Below are positions 7,005 through 15,200 of a DNA stretch of 23,223 nt, piece after piece (the first letter of the stretch is position 1; each line of letters opens with the position of its first letter). Position numbers and translations under genes: made by a program. Source of the DNA: an uncultured Bacilli bacterium (GTDB lineage Bacteria; Bacillota_I; Bacilli_A; RF39; UBA660); NCBI GenBank assembly GCA_947631365.1, contig CANRLB010000005.1:1-23223 (forward strand), written 5' to 3'. Below the pieces are notes generated by a model. It did no database searches. It saw nothing but the letters and a program-made list of their open reading frames with translations, and was not told the origin of the DNA.

Positions 7005-8114
7005 ATAATACTTCCAAGCTAAGATTTTTAAAACATGATTATTGATTTCTTCTTCAGTAATGACATTCTCATTATAGGCTTTTTTAATGTTATTAAAACT
7101 ATTTTGATAATCGGATGTTATTAAAAGATCGTTTTGAGCTTTAATTGCTTTTATTTCTATATCTTCTATATCTTTTAATGCATTCATACTAATATCATCA
7201 GTAACAATAATCCCTTTAAAATTTAAATCATTAATTAATATATCATGAACTTTTTTGGATAAACTTGAAGGGTTATCTTTATCGATATTAAAAACTATAT
7301 TATGACTAACCATAACTGCTTCAGCACCAGCTTTTATTCCTTCTTGAAAGGGAGGAATATCATATTTTAGAATATCATCGTAACTTTTGTTATCAATTGA
7401 AGAAGTTATATGAGTATCTAAATTGTTACCATAGCCGGGAAAATGTTTTAAAGTATAAGAAACATTACCTTTTTTACTAGCTTCAATAACCGTTTTAGCA
7501 TAAATGCTTGTATGTTCTGTATCCATGCCAATTGTTCTTTGATACATATAATCATTTTTGTTTGTTGAAACATCAACAACGGGAGCTAAATTTAAATTAA
7601 GTCCTAATTCTTCTAAAATTTGACTTTTATTTAAAACATCATCATAAATTGCTTGATAACCATTTTCTTTATATAACTCTTGAGGAGATTTAAAAGGAGT
7701 ACTAACTAAATTTTTATTACTACTTAGTCTTGAAACAATTCCACCTTCTTCATCAATTGCAGTAATTAAAGAAATTTTAGAAATGTTTTGTAAATCAGAA
7801 ATCATTTTTATAACTTGTTCTTTAGTTTTATCTTTAAAATCACTAGCAAAGAAAACAAATCCCCCAAATTGATAATTTTTTTGGATGTTTAAGTCATTTT
7901 GACTGGGATGTCTTACTAATAACATTTGACTTATTTTTTCATCAATAGTGAGAGTGTTTAATAATTCTTTAGCATCATCATAATAATCTTGAAATAAATC
8001 AGTAGATGCTATATTTTGATCATTTATTTTATCTAAAATAGAAGTATTAAAAGATAAATAGCCAATAATACCTAATAATATTAAAATGAGAAATATTATA
8101 TTTTTTGCAGACAT
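6990..8114 (-). CDS. nagZ: Glycoside hydrolase family 3 beta-N-acetylhexosaminidase (NagZ-like), membrane-anchored
   Basis: Family 3 glycosidase of the NagZ type, expected to remove N-acetylglucosamine from muropeptides or related glycans outside the membrane. Motifs: AIDEEGGIVSRL (around D121), KHFPGYG (223-229) followed by DTH (233-235), SHNIV (270-274) and VTDDISMNAL (around D306-D307, the nucleophile region). These are the conserved NagZ signatures, so activity is likely. The N-terminal hydrophobic stretch (about 5-22) is a signal anchor or uncleaved signal peptide. The 374-residue length fits the single catalytic domain. ATG 8114 is chosen because it sits 6 bases after AAGGTG; the GTG nine bases upstream is part of that Shine-Dalgarno sequence. 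It is divergent from the sortase gene, which also acts at the cell wall. Confidence 0.9.
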   Translation of the reverse strand: MSAKNIIFLILILLGIIGYLSFNTSILDKINDQNIASTDLFQDYYDDAKELLNTLTIDEKISQMLLVRHPSQNDLNIQKNYQFGGFVFFASDFKDKTKEQVIKMISDLQNISKISLITAIDEEGGIVSRLSSNKNLVSTPFKSPQELYKENGYQAIYDDVLNKSQILEELGLNLNLAPVVDVSTNKNDYMYQRTIGMDTEHTSIYAKTVIEASKKGNVSYTLKHFPGYGNNLDTHITSSIDNKSYDDILKYDIPPFQEGIKAGAEAVMVSHNIVFNIDKDNPSSLSKKVHDILINDLNFKGIIVTDDISMNALKDIEDIEIKAIKAQNDLLITSDYQNSFNNIKKAYNENVITEEEINNHVLKILAWKYYKNII

Positions 8115-8132
8115 TATTATCACCTTATATTT

Positions 8133-8141
8133 ATTATATCA
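8133..8141 (-). promoter_or_regulatory. Extended -10 promoter for the nagZ-like gene
   Basis: On the minus strand TGATATAAT is a perfect TATAAT with an extended TGn, 19 bases upstream of the start codon. No good -35 is seen, which extended -10 promoters tolerate. The leader would be very short. Confidence 0.45.
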
Positions 8142-8195
8142 AAAATTATAATAATATATTATTTAAATTTAATCATAATAATAAAAGGTGGATAT

Positions 8196-9020
8196 ATGAA
8201 AAAAAAAATAAAAGTAGTTCTTTTAATTATTTTTGGCATTGGCTTAGTATTTAGTATTTACAATATTTCATTATGGTGTATAGATAATTATCATACTAAG
8301 AAAGTTACTAAATTAATTAAAGAAGCCACAGTAATTTTAGAAAATGGTAATGGTTTAATTGAAGATGAGATATCAAATGAACCAACTTATGAACTAGTAA
8401 ATAAACCTGATGATTTAAATGATTCTTACTATGAATATATAGATGTTCCTTTTTTAAAAATTGGTTTTGATGATTTAAAGAAAATAAACCCAGATGTTGT
8501 AGCATATATTAATATTCCGGGAACATCAATTAATTATCCTGTGGTTCAAAGTGGTGATAATGAATTTTATTTAACGCATTCTTTTGATAAAAAATATAAT
8601 CAAGCTGGTTGGATATATATGGACTATCGTAATGATCCTTATGAATATGATAAAAATACTGTTATATATGGCCACAGGAGAAAAGATGGCTCTATGTTTG
8701 CTTCTTTAAACAATTTACTTAAAAAAGAATGGTTTAATGATAAAAGTAATCGTATTATAAAATTGTCTAACGAAAAAGAAAATTCTATTTGGCAAGTATT
8801 TAGTGTTTATAAAATACAAGAAGAAAGTTACTATATTATGACTAAATTTAAAACAGATGAGGTATATCAAGAATTTTTAGATACCATAAAAAAAAGAAGT
8901 ATTTTTGATTTTAAAACTAGTGTTAATATTAATGATCGAATACTTACTTTATCAACTTGTTATGATTTAAATGGTAATCGTATAGTAGTCCATGCTAAAC
9001 TAATAAAAAAAGGGAATTAA
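8196..9020 (+). CDS. srtB: Class B sortase
   Basis: Membrane-anchored transpeptidase that cleaves a sorting signal and joins surface proteins to the cell wall precursor. The N-terminus has a signal anchor (residues 6-27). The catalytic His160 lies in VIYGHRRKDGSMF, typical of class B sortases; Cys255 is in LTLSTCYD and Arg262 in GNRIVVHAKL, completing the triad. At 274 residues it is a normal class B enzyme. ATG 8196 follows AAAGGTGG. The gene converges on a protein carrying NPDTAD, a class B-type signal, which is very likely its substrate; the two stop codons overlap in TTAA. Confidence 0.95.
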   Translation: MKKKIKVVLLIIFGIGLVFSIYNISLWCIDNYHTKKVTKLIKEATVILENGNGLIEDEISNEPTYELVNKPDDLNDSYYEYIDVPFLKIGFDDLKKINPDVVAYINIPGTSINYPVVQSGDNEFYLTHSFDKKYNQAGWIYMDYRNDPYEYDKNTVIYGHRRKDGSMFASLNNLLKKEWFNDKSNRIIKLSNEKENSIWQVFSVYKIQEESYYIMTKFKTDEVYQEFLDTIKKRSIFDFKTSVNINDRILTLSTCYDLNGNRIVVHAKLIKKGN

Positions 9021-9034
9021 CATTCCTCTTTTTT
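9005..9034. terminator. Bidirectional terminator between the sortase and its putative substrate
   Basis: A GGAAT/ATTCC stem with a TAAC loop is extended by a G-T pair, one mismatch and six A-T pairs, giving a T tract in both directions. The overlapping stop codons of both genes are in the loop region. Confidence 0.6.
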
Positions 9035-9763
9035 GAAATATTTATAAGTAGTTAAAATACCTATAAAACTTATAAATAGAATAGCACTATAAATTGTTAT
9101 GTTATCAGCTGTATCAGGGTTTTTAGCAATATCTAAACCTAAGACAGTTTCTATTTCAGTTATAGTGAATTCTTCACCTTCATCTAATGTTTTAGTTATA
9201 CCATTCATTGTGATAGTACCATCAGCGCCATCTTTAGCAACCCAGATTGTTGGAGCAGTTGTTTTTTCAGTGTTGTTAACAACATTGATATCTTTGCCAA
9301 GAGTTAGGGCAGGGGCGTCAGTTACATTTGAACCTTTACCAAGCTCAATACCACCAAAACCGTTTCCAGACACATCGATATTACCATCTAATGTTACTTT
9401 AGCACCATTGATTAAAAGACCGGCATTACCACCAGTAAGTTTAATATCTTTAATAGTGGCAGTAGTTTTATACACTTGAAGAACATATATTCCGCCCCAG
9501 ACAGTATTTGACTTAGAGGCATCTGTTCCAAAAGTTCCTACATATTTCATGGTGTGATTAGCACCATCAATAGTTACTGGTCTAGTAATGTTAATTTTTT
9601 CTGTTGTTTCAATATCTTTACCTAAAGTTATGGTATCAATAGTTGAATCGCTTAATGCTTCAAGTAATTCACTTTGACTATCAACAATAAGTGTTTTGGC
9701 ATTAGTTACAAATGGCATAAAACATAACATCATTAGAACAAACATAATTGTCTTTTTAAACAT
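9017..9763 (-). CDS. Sortase-anchored, beta-helix-like surface protein (NPDTAD signal)
   Basis: Secreted wall protein of 248 residues. It has a signal peptide (1-22, ending in TNA), a body of short beta-strand repeats of the pectate-lyase / parallel beta-helix kind (TITLGKDI, PVTIDGAN, ATIKDIKLTGG, AKVTLDGNI, ALTLGKDINV), and a complete sorting signal at the end: NPDTAD (215-220), a hydrophobic helix and the charged tail KYFKKEEC. The NPxT-type signal matches class B sortases, and a class B sortase gene lies tail to tail with it. ATG 9763 has AAAGGA upstream with 9-base spacing. Parts of the gene (about 9240-9420) are near 40% G+C by hand count, richer than its neighbours, so recent acquisition is possible. 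No catalytic residues could be assigned; a structural or binding role is more likely than an enzymatic one. Confidence 0.85.
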   Translation of the reverse strand: MFKKTIMFVLMMLCFMPFVTNAKTLIVDSQSELLEALSDSTIDTITLGKDIETTEKINITRPVTIDGANHTMKYVGTFGTDASKSNTVWGGIYVLQVYKTTATIKDIKLTGGNAGLLINGAKVTLDGNIDVSGNGFGGIELGKGSNVTDAPALTLGKDINVVNNTEKTTAPTIWVAKDGADGTITMNGITKTLDEGEEFTITEIETVLGLDIAKNPDTADNITIYSAILFISFIGILTTYKYFKKEEC

Positions 9764-9835
9764 TTTAAAACATCCTTTCTACTTATATTTTGATGGTTAT
9801 TCTGTTTGTTATACTTCCATATCTTACCAAAATAA

Positions 9836-9864
9836 GATATACTTAAATTGGTGATAATTTTCAA
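9836..9864 (-). promoter_or_regulatory. Candidate promoter of the anchored surface protein, overlapping a hairpin
   Basis: On the minus strand TTGAAA (9864-9859) and TATATC (9841-9836) are separated by exactly 17 bases. An 8-bp perfect inverted repeat (9819-9826 with 9833-9840, loop CCAAAA) begins at the -10 and covers the expected start point, so it could be an operator. The rest of the 210-base gap (9764-9973) shows no gene. Confidence 0.4.
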
Positions 9865-9958
9865 TATTTTAAATAAATCTTTTGATGCAATAAAAAAAAG
9901 AAGAAAGCAGATAATACTTCCTATCAACTAAAACTAATATGTTATTATTAATGAGATT

Positions 9959-9981
9959 AAAAATAATGAATAGTTATTTTT
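9959..9981 (-). terminator. Weak AT-only terminator of the CPBP-metallophosphoesterase unit
   Basis: An 8-bp stem of only A-T pairs (9959-9966 with 9974-9981), loop of 7 bases, starts at the metallophosphoesterase stop codon and ends in a five-T run on the minus strand. Confidence 0.4.
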
Positions 9982-10774
9982 TAAATTGATAAGTGTTAAT
10001 AGAAGGAGCATTAAAAAGACGATAGTTAAATTTTTCATAACCTAGTCCATTAGAAATAAAAATTTCTGTATCATTTTCTTTATAATAAGAATTAATGTAG
10101 GTTTTAGCACCTTCTTTTTTTATGATACCATCTAAATAAGGTAATTTTATAATACCACCTAAACTATGACCAGAAAGAATTGTATTAACGCCATTTTTTA
10201 TAAGATTAATTGCATTATCCGGTTCATGAGTTATAACAATAGTGTGACTTACTTCAACATCTGTTTTTAATAAATCATCTATTTTATTAACATCACTAAT
10301 TCCAATTATATTTATAGGGGTATTATCTTTATAAAATAACAACATATTTTCATTATCTAATAATTTAAATCCAGATTCATATAATAAATCTTTATAAGAA
10401 TTTAAAAATTTTAAATCATTATCGCCAATTACAGCAAATTTATAAAGGGAAGCTTTAATTTTTTTAAATTCATCTTTTAAATAGTTAAGATCATCATCCT
10501 TATAACTATAACGATCATTAAATAAATCACCACTAAAAATAACTAAGTCAGCATTTTCATTGTTAATGGTAGTTATTATTTTATCTAATTTAGCTTCATC
10601 TTTATCATATAATATATCTGAAAAATGAACTATTTTTAATTCTTTAAAACTATCAGGTATATTTTGAGCTTGAATTTTATAATTATAAATTTTTAAATTA
10701 TTTACATTGATGTAATGACCATATAAGAATAAAGCAATAATTACTATTATTAAAAGAATAATTATTTTTTTCAT
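9974..10774 (-). CDS. YkuE-like membrane-anchored metallophosphoesterase with substituted metal ligands
   Basis: Calcineurin-like phosphoesterase fold of the YkuE type, with an N-terminal membrane anchor (4-19). The five family blocks are recognisable, but several ligands differ: DxH is SDIL (D53, Leu55), GD is intact (82-83), GNHD is GDND (117-120), the single His of block IV is kept (THEPD, H183), and GHxH is GHSL (H203, Leu205). The C-terminal GLGYEKFNYRLFNAPSI matches the usual end of the family. Whether it still hydrolyses phosphoesters is doubtful. The ATG overlaps the CPBP stop codon (ATGA) and has GGAGG 6 bases upstream, so translation is coupled. Known YkuE-type enzymes act on lipid or wall-related phosphoesters at the membrane; no substrate can be named here. 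Confidence 0.8.
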   Translation of the reverse strand: MKKIIILLIIVIIALFLYGHYINVNNLKIYNYKIQAQNIPDSFKELKIVHFSDILYDKDEAKLDKIITTINNENADLVIFSGDLFNDRYSYKDDDLNYLKDEFKKIKASLYKFAVIGDNDLKFLNSYKDLLYESGFKLLDNENMLLFYKDNTPINIIGISDVNKIDDLLKTDVEVSHTIVITHEPDNAINLIKNGVNTILSGHSLGGIIKLPYLDGIIKKEGAKTYINSYYKENDTEIFISNGLGYEKFNYRLFNAPSINTYQFKK

Positions 10775-11466
10775 GCAATACCTCCAAAAATTAGAATTAA
10801 ACAGATTAGATTATGTAAAGCATGAAAACTAATACTTGTCCATATATTATCTGTCTTATAATATATTAATGATAAAACAATGCCAATAGCACTATAAGGT
10901 ATTAAGTATAATAATTCGTAAGTAATTCCATTAACTAAAGAACCAAAGATATGCAGAAAACCAAATATACTTCCCGATAGTATAATATAGATATATTTAT
11001 TGTTTATATTTCTTTTTAGGATGATTCTTGTTAATAATTCCTCAACAATCGGAGCAATAATAAGTATATTTATAAAAGAACTTATAGGAAAAGATAATAA
11101 ATTTTGTCTATTAGCAAGTTCATTTAAAGGCATATTATAAAAAACATTAATGATATTATAACTTATTATCATAAAAAATAAACCTATAAAATAGATTATA
11201 AAACTTTTTTTAAAATATGTTTTGAATTTTTTTTGATAATCGTTCCATTTAGCTATAATATCTTTCCTAAATATAAGTAAGAAAATTATTAATAATATTA
11301 AATTAATTAAAATGTTACTTAAAGTATACTTTAAAATATCATTAGTATTTTGGCTATCAGGAAAAAACAAGGATAAAGATAAATTAACTAAAAAATATAA
11401 AAAAATTAATCCAAATTCTTTAAAAAAATCACTTAAAATTTTCCAAAAAGTATTAATTTTTTCCAT
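10771..11466 (-). CDS. CPBP family intramembrane metalloprotease
   Basis: Multi-pass membrane protein (about 6-8 helices, 231 residues) with the three CPBP/Abi motifs: EELLTR (E142, E143, R147), FGFLH (H172) and HALHN (H215, N219). Family members are Rce1-like intramembrane proteases; in Gram-positives they are linked to bacteriocin self-immunity or processing of membrane peptides. All key residues are present. The start is ATG 11466, 5 bases after AGGTGG; the GTG at 11475 is in the Shine-Dalgarno sequence. First gene of a two-gene unit with the metallophosphoesterase. Its promoter is back to back with that of the pilus operon. No bacteriocin gene is visible nearby, so its substrate is unknown. 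Confidence 0.88.
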   Translation of the reverse strand: MEKINTFWKILSDFFKEFGLIFLYFLVNLSLSLFFPDSQNTNDILKYTLSNILINLILLIIFLLIFRKDIIAKWNDYQKKFKTYFKKSFIIYFIGLFFMIISYNIINVFYNMPLNELANRQNLLSFPISSFINILIIAPIVEELLTRIILKRNINNKYIYIILSGSIFGFLHIFGSLVNGITYELLYLIPYSAIGIVLSLIYYKTDNIWTSISFHALHNLICLILIFGGIA

Positions 11467-11483
11467 TCTATCCACCTAAATTA

Positions 11484-11512
11484 AATATACCATAACTTAA
11501 AAAACTAATCAA
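11484..11512 (-). promoter_or_regulatory. Promoter of the CPBP-metallophosphoesterase operon
   Basis: On the minus strand TTGATT (11512-11507) and TATATT (11489-11484) are 17 bases apart, with TGG before the -10 forming an extended element. Initiation would fall close to the Shine-Dalgarno sequence of the CPBP gene. Confidence 0.65.
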
Positions 11513-11518
11513 TGCTGC

Positions 11519-11547
11519 TTGATAATAACTATCTATTGTGTTAAAAT
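11519..11547 (+). promoter_or_regulatory. Main promoter of the Tad-like operon
   Basis: TTGATA (11519-11524), a 17-base spacer and TAAAAT (11542-11547) with an extended TGT give a strong sigma-A-like promoter. It lies 30 bases upstream of the first gene of the operon. Its -35 is only 6 bases from the -35 of the divergent promoter. Confidence 0.7.
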
Positions 11548-11576
11548 TTTTATTAGATAGAGAGTAGGTGTATTGA

Positions 11577-12278
11577 TTGAAAAAGTTCTTTACGTTTTTG
11601 TTGCTTTTATTTTCTTTTGTATTAAATACACAGGCGGCTTCTTTATGTTCTTATAAAGATCAAGTTGATTTAAATCAAAAAGCTGCTAATATTAAGTCTT
11701 CTTTAGAAATTACTAGTAAGTTAGTCCATTTTTTAGATATGGATGATTATATTGATGTTTATAATGTATCAGTATTAAATTTAACTGATGAGTTTTATGT
11801 GGTTGTAACCAATAATGTTAATGATGAAAAAATAACATTAACAAGTAATGATACATCTAATAATATAGCTAGTTTCGAATGGCAAGAAATGGATAAAAAA
11901 GTTACATTTAATTTTAAAGTTTATACTTCTTCTAAAACGCCTTGCCCAGATGAAGTTTTCAAAAGTTTTGTTGCCACTACTTCAAGATATAATGATTTTT
12001 CAAATATGGAAGTATGTAAAGATATTCCCGAATTTTCTCTTTGCCAAAAATATATAGATACAACAAATGATTTAAGTGAAACGGAATTTTTAAAACAAGT
12101 TGAAAATTATAAAAAGGGTCTAATTGATAATAATGGCAATGAAATAGAAGAAAATAATAAAAGTTTTTTAAATATTTTAACTGAATATAAATGGGTAATT
12201 TTAAGTGTGTTACTTTTAAGTTTGGGTACAATAGGTATTGTTTGCATTTACCGTAAGAAAAAAACGAGGGAGTATTAA
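11577..12278 (+). CDS. Secreted single-pass membrane protein, first gene of the Tad-like operon
   Basis: I do not recognise a family. The 233-residue protein has a signal peptide (1-20, ending TQA), an extracellular part rich in beta-strand-like segments with Cys residues (CSYK, CPDE, EVCKD, SLCQK), and a C-terminal membrane helix (about 204-226) followed by RKKKTREY. It is thus a type I membrane protein with its body outside. The start is TTG at 11577 with AGG 8 bases upstream; the nearer GTG runs into a stop. Its stop codon is one base before the ATG of the giant Cys-rich protein, so the two are probably made together and may interact, for example as membrane holder of the large protein. 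That role is inference. Confidence 0.8.
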   Translation: MKKFFTFLLLLFSFVLNTQAASLCSYKDQVDLNQKAANIKSSLEITSKLVHFLDMDDYIDVYNVSVLNLTDEFYVVVTNNVNDEKITLTSNDTSNNIASFEWQEMDKKVTFNFKVYTSSKTPCPDEVFKSFVATTSRYNDFSNMEVCKDIPEFSLCQKYIDTTNDLSETEFLKQVENYKKGLIDNNGNEIEENNKSFLNILTEYKWVILSVLLLSLGTIGIVCIYRKKKTREY

Positions 12279-12279
12279 A

Positions 12280-15200
12280 ATGAAAAAATTAAAAATTAAA
12301 TTATTATTATTTTTATTAACATTTATATTTTTTAATAAAAGTGTTTATGCAAAATTTGAATGTTCAATTAATTTAGGGGCTAGAAAAGAAAGCCTTGTAA
12401 CTAGTAGTATAAAATTAGAGTGGTACCATTTCGATAAGACTAAAGCTGTTGATCAAATTTGGCATGAATATTATTTAATGGATAAAAATACATCTCAATT
12501 TATACCTGCATATTGTCGTGAATCAGGACGTACGACTGGATTTACTGAAACCCCAGTTAATTTTGTTTGTAATGACAATAATGGGGTTATTTTTGATACT
12601 GATTTTGATGAACCAAATGTTCGTCTTTATTATGATGCTGGTTTAATGGAGATTTTAGTAAAAGGATATAGTAATTTAGAGAATCATCAAAGTGCTATTT
12701 ATTATTTATCTGAAGATAATTATCAATTAACTAATGAAGAGGCTTATACTGCTACTGTTATTGCCTTAAGAGCTTATGAAATGTTATGGCCTGATATAGC
12801 TCAAAATTTATATTATACTAAACTTTATAACGCTCCGTTTTTATATTATGCTAATACATTTAGAAATGATTATGTTAGTACCATTAAGACTATAACTGGT
12901 AAAGAGCCTAATAGGATTAGTCAAGATGGTGGCCCATCAAAATGGCTTATTGGGGGAGTAGATCATACTAATTATATTGTAAAATTTGCTAAACAACTTG
13001 TTGATGCTGGTATGAATAAAGCTTTAGAGTTCTATAAAAATCCAGTTGTAGCTAAAATTAATGTTAAACAATCTGCATCATCAAGAACTACTGTAACTAC
13101 AGTTCCTAATAGTAATAAAAAAACTTACTCTTTTACAGATACTTATCAAATTAATGTTGAAAACTTTTTAACAAATGGAAATTCTTATATTAATATTTCT
13201 GGTATTGATTGTTCTAATTGCATTAAGTATGGAGTAAATACTGAGATTATAATTGATAATAAGACATATAAAGTGGATTGGAATGCCAATGAAAATGATA
13301 GATTAAAAAATATTGGCGATCTATTAAAAATGAGTGGAATAACTAATGGATCTGGTACACTTGAAATGCAAATAAAATTTGATTTAACAAGTGATAATTA
13401 TAGATGTAGAGATGAAATAAAATATGATTTAAAATTTAAATATAAAGATAGTTCTATTTCCAATGAAGCATATAATGTTCATGCAGATAGTAGTGTATGT
13501 TCAAGTGGTAATTGCCAAAATTTCTACATTTTAACTGGTGAAAACGTTCCAAGAGAAAGTAAAATTTCTAGTACTAAAAAAATATGTACTGAAACCGAAT
13601 GTGAAATTTTAAAAGAAAGTTGTGAAGAATCTGGCAATCAAAATTCTCAGGCTTGTATGAATTATAATGCGCAATGTAAATGTAGTTCGTATGTTTCTAA
13701 TGTTGCTTGTAGCGAAAGCAAAACATCTTTTGAAATAAAAGAAGGTTATGAACATGATGCTGATTCTTGTAGTAGACCAACTGAAGAAAATATAAAATCA
13801 TGTGTTATAAATAACGCTGATGAAAATGGCAATTCTTATCAAAGTACAGAAATTATTTCGGGAAACGATTATTGTTCTGTTTGGTGTAAAGAAGATTATG
13901 AATTTATTATGCCAGGTAATAAAGGAACTTATAATTTAAGAACTTTGGATTTAAAAGTAAATATTACTGGTAAAAAAACTTGTTATACTAATAATATAGA
14001 TAATGATAAATTTGAAGATGATTTTGAACAAGCAAATGACAAAATAGCTTTAGATTATAATATTTATAAATATTATCAAGCAGCAAAATCGGCTTCATAT
14101 ACCTCTTCTTATGAAGATGATGCATCATTTCAAAGACATTCTCATTATGTAGAATGTAAAGAAGGAGAAGAAGACTGCGTATTTTTAAATGAAAAATGGC
14201 AAAAGCTAGTTTATGCCGAAGCTGACTATGCTGATGGTGGCGAATCATTTTATGCCGATTGGGAATTTACGCCAATAACTACTGATGGTCATGTTTTTAA
14301 TGCAAGTGATTTAGCGACTTTATTGGGAAGTGTTAATCATGGTCATACAACTTGTTCAGTAAGTGGTGGCACTGTTAAATGTAATTACAGATATTATGGT
14401 ACTGATGCAAAGTGTAGTCACTCTACTTATAATGGAAAAGCAACGTGTTCTTGTCGTGATGGTAGTGATGGACAAACTCCAGCAAGTTATTTTAGTAGTA
14501 TAAGTTTATCTACTCTTTTAAATAATATTAAGAATTCACAACAAAGATTAAACACTATAATAAATAGTTATAATAGTTGTTCTAATTGGGCAATGAGTTA
14601 TAATTTTAATCCTCAAATTAATTTTTCTTATGATGAGCTTTATATGGATTATATTAGAAATAATCAATTAGTAGCAAGTGGTAGTGTTACATCTTCTTCT
14701 GAAATAAGAAGATGTGCATATGAAACTCAAGATGCTGCTTATGAAGAATGTAAAGATTCATATGGAAGATCTTCATGGACTACAAACAATGAAGTTTATG
14801 AAAAATCACATCTTACATGTAATGTAAGTAGTAGTTCAGTATCTTGCTCAAGAGATAAATCTAAAATTAATAAAACTATAAATATGAAAGAGTCAATTAC
14901 CAAAACTGGAAATTATGTTACCCCAAAGATTTTTCTTAATATATTTCCTCATAGTATGTTAGCGGTAATGACTCAAAATGGTTTGATTCCAAATAGTAAT
15001 ATATTAGAAAATTTACCTGTTGGTTCAAGGCCACAAGGATATTATGATTATTCTTTAAGTGTTGAAAATTTAGGCGAGTATTATTTTGGAAGTAAGGCGG
15101 GTCAATTAGGACGTATTTGGGGAGATGAGGTAAATGTTGTTAAAACTACTTTAGCTTCTACAAGTTCATGTCGTTTACCAAATAGTGCTTTGTTGGAATC

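Noticed and set aside
9099..9479. Plus-strand open frame of 126 codons opposite the anchored surface protein
   Set aside because: The minus-strand gene has a signal peptide and full sorting signal; the plus frame is a repetitive Val/Ser/Pro shadow of it.
9733..9927. Short minus-strand hydrophobic frame upstream of the anchored surface protein
   Set aside because: TTG start without a good ribosome site, overlaps the signal peptide region of the real gene and runs through its likely promoter and hairpin.
12238..12279. Upstream in-frame start for the giant protein
   Set aside because: It lies inside the preceding coding sequence, has no ribosome site, and would put charged residues before an otherwise normal signal peptide.
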